Assembly: GCA_964543855.1 (NCBI GenBank)
Contig: CAZJAD010000092.1
Span: 1-9,245, forward strand
DNA from: CAZJAD01 sp964543855
GTDB lineage: Bacteria > Electryoneota > RPQS01 > DYHQ01
DNA: 9,245 nucleotides
Reading direction: 5' to 3'
The translations under genes and the position numbers were made by a program. Positions 5,785 through 9,245 of this stretch are shown here, piece after piece (the first letter of the stretch is position 1; each line of letters begins with the position of its first letter). The notes below the pieces were generated by a model that did not search any database, was not told the origin of the DNA, and saw nothing but the letters and a program-made list of their open reading frames with translations.

Positions 5785-5897
5785 CGCAGGCCGCAGGTCC
5801 GCGACCGGAGGTCGCGGATAGTATGTTGGAGGTCGCGGGTAGTATACTACTGGTCTGGATCGAGCAGCGGGGCTGCACGGAATAGGCTGCAGCGGAA
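5785..5897. repeat. Hairpin plus 21-base tandem repeat between convergent genes
   Basis: A perfect 9-bp stem (TCCGCGACC 5798-5806 with GGTCGCGGA 5810-5818, loop GGA) is followed by a tandem repeat of period 21. The 18-base unit at 5807-5824 recurs at 5828-5845 with a single A/G difference. The second copy runs into the 12-base perfect palindrome GTAGTATACTAC (5839-5850). A further small stem is GCAGC 5864-5868 with GCTGC 5872-5876. The gap separates tsaB from a convergent gene, so the hairpin may help stop transcription from either side, but no T-run follows it. It looks more like an interspersed repeat than a classical terminator. Confidence 0.65.
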
Positions 5898-6713
5898 TCA
5901 GAACAGGAACGATAATCCCCAATAACTCCGCCGGTCAATGGGCCTGAGCCAGCGCGTGTCTCGCCACCGCCGTCCGACGAAAAAGCGCCACCCTCCCTCC
6001 CACGCGTGCAATGTGAATCCCAATTCCGTAGCGATATGGCCGTGCCATTTTGTGCCGGGCCGTGTCGTTTGCAGACCGCTTTCGAGAAGCAGATCCAAGC
6101 TTGCGTGCCGCCAGCGTGGCCATACCAGGAGTGCGTTAGCGAAGCTTTCACTTGTCACAGGATTATTGAAGTCGAAAATGACGACGGGAGTGTCTTTCAG
6201 GACCGGACCGCCGCCGAGGAAATAGCGAAAGAGAAGGTAGCGAGATTTGCGCAGCGGAAGAAACGGCGACGAGCTATAGAAGGGCAAGGTGCCGATGCCG
6301 AAGACGAGCGTCGTCCAGTATTCGGAGCGGTTGTCGGCGATATCGATCATATGATTGCAGTCGCGATGCATGAAAAGGTGCAGCGGCACGCGAGCATTGT
6401 AGCTCAGTCCCAGACCCTGCTTGTAATATTGATAATTCGGGTCGATGTGCTGGCCCTGAGGATCCGGCACATAGCCGGAACCGACACGGAATTGGAGAAA
6501 GAGAAAGAAGGAGAGTTGGCGCGGGCTGCGCACTTGCGCGAGGATTTCCGCTCCCAAATCAGTGTAGTATTCCGGCGAATGCGGAACATACATATGCGCC
6601 CACATTCGCCCGGAAGGCTCCATGCGCCAAGCTCGGTTCGTGTCGGCCGCTTGGGTGGCCGTAGCACATGCGACCAGCGTTATGATGCAGAGCGCTCGCT
6701 TCACTCGTACCAT
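5898..6713 (-). CDS. Predicted exported outer-membrane beta-barrel-like protein, unknown function
   Basis: This is a 271-residue protein that I cannot assign to a family. From ATG 6713 the N-terminus (MVRVKRALCIITLVACATA) has a basic region and a hydrophobic core, then possible signal peptidase I cleavage after TQA (about 22). LVAC at 13-16 also fits a lipobox, so lipoprotein processing is an alternative. The rest alternates aromatic and polar residues in short strand-like stretches (FFLFLQFRVGSGY 69-81, TLVFGIG 135-141, ELGFTLHAW 230-238, WRFFVGRRW 242-250). It ends in phenylalanine (WGLSFLF), the usual C-terminal signal of outer-membrane barrels. A His-rich stretch (FMHRDCNHMID, 114-124) is notable. 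An in-frame TTG at 6749 would spoil the signal peptide, so ATG 6713 is preferred; no clear Shine-Dalgarno is seen. The gene lies downstream of the tRNA terminator and may have its own, unseen, promoter. Confidence 0.65.
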   Translation of the reverse strand: MVRVKRALCIITLVACATATQAADTNRAWRMEPSGRMWAHMYVPHSPEYYTDLGAEILAQVRSPRQLSFFLFLQFRVGSGYVPDPQGQHIDPNYQYYKQGLGLSYNARVPLHLFMHRDCNHMIDIADNRSEYWTTLVFGIGTLPFYSSSPFLPLRKSRYLLFRYFLGGGPVLKDTPVVIFDFNNPVTSESFANALLVWPRWRHASLDLLLESGLQTTRPGTKWHGHIATELGFTLHAWEGGWRFFVGRRWRDTRWLRPIDRRSYWGLSFLF

Positions 6714-6752
6714 GTCAAAACAGGGGTCTCTTGTCGGCAGACGAAACAATGA

Positions 6753-6779
6753 AGCCCGGCCATATATGCTGACCGGGCT
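6753..6779 (-). terminator. Terminator hairpin after tRNA-Leu
   Basis: Read on the minus strand, AGCCCGGTC and GGCCGGGCT form a 9-bp stem with one G-T wobble around a 9-base A/T-rich loop, followed by a moderately T-rich stretch (TTCATTGTTT). It begins 11 bases after the tRNA 3' end, so it would end the pgk-tpiA-secG-tRNA transcript. The T-tract is interrupted, so efficiency is uncertain. Confidence 0.6.
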
Positions 6780-6789
6780 ATTTCATCTG

Positions 6790-6872
6790 TGCCCGAGGCC
6801 GGATTCGAACCGGCACGCTTATTCAGCGCCACCCCCTCAAGATGGTGTGTCTACCAATTTCACCACTCGGGC
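6790..6872 (-). tRNA. tRNA-Leu (anticodon GAG)
   Basis: Acceptor arms GCCCGAG (6866-6872) and CTCGGGC (6791-6797) pair perfectly, with A at the discriminator position (6790), the leucine identity base. The D-arm contains GGTAGAC and the T-arm GGTTCGAATCC. The anticodon stem is CCATC/GGTGG with one T-G wobble around loop TTGAGGG, so the anticodon is GAG (6836-6838) and reads CUC/CUU codons. A long variable arm (GCGCTGAATAAGCGT region) marks a class II tRNA. The 3' CCA is not encoded. It lies 60 bases after secG on the same strand and is probably processed from that transcript. Confidence 0.95.
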
Positions 6873-6932
6873 GAAAGAACTGTAGAATTCCGGCGGACCA
6901 TGGACCCCGCGCGGCCAGACAGCAACGAGGCC

Positions 6933-7370
6933 TTACGGGCTGGAACCTCCGGTGCTCGACGGAGTTGGCTGGGTCTTTCCTTCGGTGGGTGTTTCGCCCG
7001 CTGCCGGCGTGACGTCAATGGCTCCTTCGTCCGATGGCACCGCTCCGGGTTCCGTCTGCAGGGCTTCTTCGCCGGGTGTCGGTACAGGACTCATCGGCTG
7101 CACGGACTCGGATTGCGTCACACTGCGGGGGGTCGTGGCAGACTTCGAGAGCACGGCAAGACCCAAGCAGTTGAGCATGAAGAGTACCGCAAGCGTCGTT
7201 GTGGCACGGGAGAGAAAAGTAGCTGCGCCACGCCCTCCGAAGACGGGTGAACTGGTAAGTCCGCCAGCGATACCTGCCAGACCTCCACCTTTCGCGGCCT
7301 GCATCAGAATCACGACTACAAGCAGAACTGAAATCAAGACTTGAATGACAATCAGAATTCCGTAGAGCAT
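6933..7370 (-). CDS. secG: Preprotein translocase subunit SecG
   Basis: SecG is the small inner-membrane subunit of the SecYEG protein-export channel, helping SecA-driven translocation. Two helices are seen, about 3-23 and 55-75, joined by the family loop LMQAAKGGGLAGIAGG (22-37) and SPVFGGRGAATFLSR (41-55). The family pattern is therefore complete by residue 80. After it comes an unusually long tail of about 65 residues rich in Pro, Thr, Ser, Glu and Gly, giving 145 residues against 70-110 for most SecG. The tail is low-complexity and probably disordered. ATG 7370 has AAAGGA just upstream and overlaps the tpiA stop by one base (TAATG), so it is translationally coupled to tpiA. Confidence 0.92.
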   Translation of the reverse strand: MLYGILIVIQVLISVLLVVVILMQAAKGGGLAGIAGGLTSSPVFGGRGAATFLSRATTTLAVLFMLNCLGLAVLSKSATTPRSVTQSESVQPMSPVPTPGEEALQTEPGAVPSDEGAIDVTPAAGETPTEGKTQPTPSSTGGSSP

Positions 7371-8137
7371 TATCCTTTCTCCTGTACAGCCCGGTCTGCA
7401 GCGGCGAGGAGTGCCAGAAGGCTGTCCACCTTCAGGCTCGCGCCTCCGACCAAGGCTCCATCAATATCCTTTTGCGACAGCAGTGAATAGGCATTCTCCG
7501 GCGTGACACTGCCGCCGTAGAGAACCGGCACCTTCCTGGCATTGACCTTCAGCGTGTCCGCCAACACAGTTCGAATGAATTTGTGAGCTTCTTGAGCTTG
7601 ATCGGGTGTCGCGGTTCGCCCGGTGCCGATGGCCCAGACCGGCTCATAGGCCAGCACGATGCCCTCGATGTTGTCCGTGCCGATGCCTATCAGATCCGCT
7701 TTGAGCTGGCTGGTCAGCACGTCTTCGAGCTGGCCGGCATCGCGCTCCTGAAGGGTCTCGCCGACGCAAAGAATCGGAATCAGGCCATGAGCCAGAGCCG
7801 CTCGCACCTTTTGATTGAGAAGCTCATCTTCCTCACCGAACAAGCTGCGACGCTCACTGTGACCGACGATGACATATCGGCATCGACAATCCACCAGCAT
7901 CGGCGCGCTGACTTCGCCCGTGAATGCCCCCTTGGGTTCGAAATGGAGGTTCTGAGCGCCAAGGCTGACCTTGTCGGTCAGAACCAGTTCCGCCGCAACA
8001 GAAGCGAGCGCGGGGAACGGCGCCAGAATCACGGTAGGCGTCCGCGCATCGCGGGGCATCGCGGTCAGAAACTCCCTCACGAAGCTTCGCGCCTCGGTGG
8101 GAGTCTTGTTCATTTTCCAATTTGCGGCGAGCAGCAT
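7370..8137 (-). CDS. tpiA: Triosephosphate isomerase
   Basis: This enzyme interconverts dihydroxyacetone phosphate and glyceraldehyde 3-phosphate in glycolysis and gluconeogenesis. The 255 residues match the standard length. The active-site lysine is K8 in AANWKMNKT, the electrophilic histidine H93 in VIVGHSERR, and the catalytic base E165 in LAYEPVWAIGTG, which runs into the flexible phosphate-gripping loop 6. YGGSV (207-211) and GALVGGASL (227-235) complete the phosphate site. ATG 8137 lies one base after the pgk stop (TAG-T-ATG), and the stop overlaps secG by one base, so it is the middle gene of a tightly coupled operon. Confidence 0.97.
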   Translation of the reverse strand: MLLAANWKMNKTPTEARSFVREFLTAMPRDARTPTVILAPFPALASVAAELVLTDKVSLGAQNLHFEPKGAFTGEVSAPMLVDCRCRYVIVGHSERRSLFGEEDELLNQKVRAALAHGLIPILCVGETLQERDAGQLEDVLTSQLKADLIGIGTDNIEGIVLAYEPVWAIGTGRTATPDQAQEAHKFIRTVLADTLKVNARKVPVLYGGSVTPENAYSLLSQKDIDGALVGGASLKVDSLLALLAAADRAVQEKG

Positions 8138-8138
8138 A

Positions 8139-9245
8139 CTATGCGTCCGTCAGAGCCGCCACCCCGGGCAGCACTTTGCCTTCGAGAAATTCGAGCGACG
8201 CCCCACCGCCGGTTGACACATGCGAGACATCTTGGGTGAGGCCGTATTTGGCGATGGCGGCCGCCGAGTCTCCCCCACCAATGATGGTTGTAGCGCCTTT
8301 TCGAGTCGCCGCCACAAGAGCGTCGGCAACCGCCCGGGTTCCGTGCCCGAAATCGTCGACTTCGAAGACACCCATGGGTCCATTCCAGACGACCGTCCTG
8401 GCGTCACGGATAATCTTCGTGAATGCGGCTTCCGATTCGGGGCCGATGTCGACGCCCATGAGGGCTTCGGGAATGGCCCCCGAAGGGACAACTTGCACGG
8501 GCACACCTTGCCGGACCTCCGGCGCTACCCGCGAATCGGACGGCAGATTGAAACTGACCCGGCGTTCGCGCGATTTCCTTATAATATCGGAAGCTAAATC
8601 GATTTTGTCAACTTCGACCAGCGACTTTCCCACTTTGCCACCTTCCGCTTTGAAGAAGGTGTAGGCCATACCTCCGCCAACAATGAGCGCGTCGACCTTA
8701 CCAAGAAGATTTTCGATGACATCGATTTTGCCGGAGATCTTCGCGCCGCCCAAGACAGCCACGAACGGCCGAGCGGGATTGGCGAGCGCGCGTCCGAGGT
8801 AATCCAATTCCTTTTGCATCAAGTAGCCTGCGACACAAGGCGAAAGGAATTTCGTCACGCCCTCGGTGGAAGCATGGGCGCGATGAGCGCTGCCGAAAGC
8901 GTCGTTGACATAGACATCGCCGAGCTTCGCCAGTTTCTCCGCGAAGTCCGGGTCGTTTTTTTCCTCCTCGCGGTAGAACCGCAGGTTTTCGAGGAGCAGA
9001 CAGTCACCATTCTTCATCTTTGCGACGGCCGATTCCGTTTCCGGGCCAATGCAGTCGGGTGCAAGAGGCACAGGCTGCCCAAGAAGCTCCGAGAGTCGCT
9101 GTGCAACCGGCTTGAGCGAGAATTCCGGTTTGCGCTCGCCTTTTGGGCGACCAAGATGAGACATCAGAATCGCCCGACCGCCGTCGCCGATGATTTTCTG
9201 GATTGTCGGCAGCGACGCAACGATGCGCGTGTCATCGGTGACTTT
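8139..9245 (-). CDS. pgk: Phosphoglycerate kinase (5' end beyond window)
   Basis: Pgk transfers phosphate from 1,3-bisphosphoglycerate to ADP in glycolysis. The window holds the last 368 residues and the stop; the frame runs open to base 9245 starting in the family segment (K)VTDDTRIVASLPTIQ, so only about 30 N-terminal residues are missing. Seen in order are the substrate-binding MSHLGRPKGE (from base 9164), LLLENLRFYREEE, NDAFGSAHRAHAST, LGGAKISGKIDVIENLL, GGGMAYTFFKA, WNGPMGVFE and the C-terminal IGGGDSAAAI and STGGGASLEFLEGK of the nucleotide domain. An ATG at 9164 is the internal Met of the MSHLGRP motif, not the start. It is the first visible gene of pgk-tpiA-secG; gap is a common upstream neighbour but is not in view. 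Confidence 0.97.
   Translation of the reverse strand, partial: KVTDDTRIVASLPTIQKIIGDGGRAILMSHLGRPKGERKPEFSLKPVAQRLSELLGQPVPLAPDCIGPETESAVAKMKNGDCLLLENLRFYREEEKNDPDFAEKLAKLGDVYVNDAFGSAHRAHASTEGVTKFLSPCVAGYLMQKELDYLGRALANPARPFVAVLGGAKISGKIDVIENLLGKVDALIVGGGMAYTFFKAEGGKVGKSLVEVDKIDLASDIIRKSRERRVSFNLPSDSRVAPEVRQGVPVQVVPSGAIPEALMGVDIGPESEAAFTKIIRDARTVVWNGPMGVFEVDDFGHGTRAVADALVAATRKGATTIIGGGDSAAAIAKYGLTQDVSHVSTGGGASLEFLEGKVLPGVAALTDA

Noticed and set aside
5807..5845. Two-copy repeat as a minimal CRISPR
   Set aside because: The period of 21 leaves only about three bases between units, too short for spacers.
6006..6752. Long plus-strand open frame opposite the envelope protein gene
   Set aside because: The minus-strand frame has a signal peptide, a good ATG and a barrel-like pattern; the plus frame has neither motifs nor a ribosome site.

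Overview
The window reads as a chromosomal segment of a Gram-negative bacterium with moderately high G+C content. Evidence for a diderm is a secreted protein ending in an outer-membrane-type C-terminal phenylalanine. Housekeeping genes (pgk, tpiA, secG, HU, tsaE/tsaB, a tRNA-Leu) are mixed with a TrpB2-type tryptophan synthase, a DUF169 protein and unrecognised membrane and envelope genes. The mix and the palindromic intergenic repeats would suit an uncultured or deeply branching phylum, but the sequence alone does not let me name one.

Layout. (1) Plus strand, 76-2198: trpB2, then a DUF169 gene 62 bases later with no terminator between them. They end in a cluster of at least five palindromes (about 2190-2340), the last being a good intrinsic terminator. 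(2) Minus strand, 3769 down to 2351: a compact, probably translationally coupled operon of a rubrerythrin-like protein with an eroded diiron site, CutA (GTG start, overlapping the previous gene by 20 bases) and a six-helix membrane protein of unknown function. (3) Minus strand, 4198-3926: a HU-type DNA-binding protein. It is driven by a near-consensus sigma70 promoter about 180 bases upstream, leaving a long leader with a UUCG hairpin. (4) Plus strand, 4668-5784: tsaE and tsaB, overlapping by 14 bases, with their own promoter divergent from the HU promoter; both act in the tRNA t6A modification pathway. (5) A 113-base convergent gap (5785-5897) with a perfect hairpin and a 21-base-period tandem repeat. 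(6) Minus strand, 6713-5898: a predicted exported beta-barrel-like envelope protein. (7) Minus strand, 9245-6790: the glycolysis/secretion operon pgk-tpiA-secG (pgk cut by the window edge), packed with +1 and -1 base junctions. tRNA-Leu(GAG) and a terminator hairpin follow it.

Most of the window is ordinary core metabolism, translation support and secretion. I do not see a clear new multi-gene system. The parts most worth a second look are the rubrerythrin-like/CutA/membrane protein operon, the two palindrome-rich intergenic mosaics, the long HU leader, and the divergent TrpB2 paired with DUF169.
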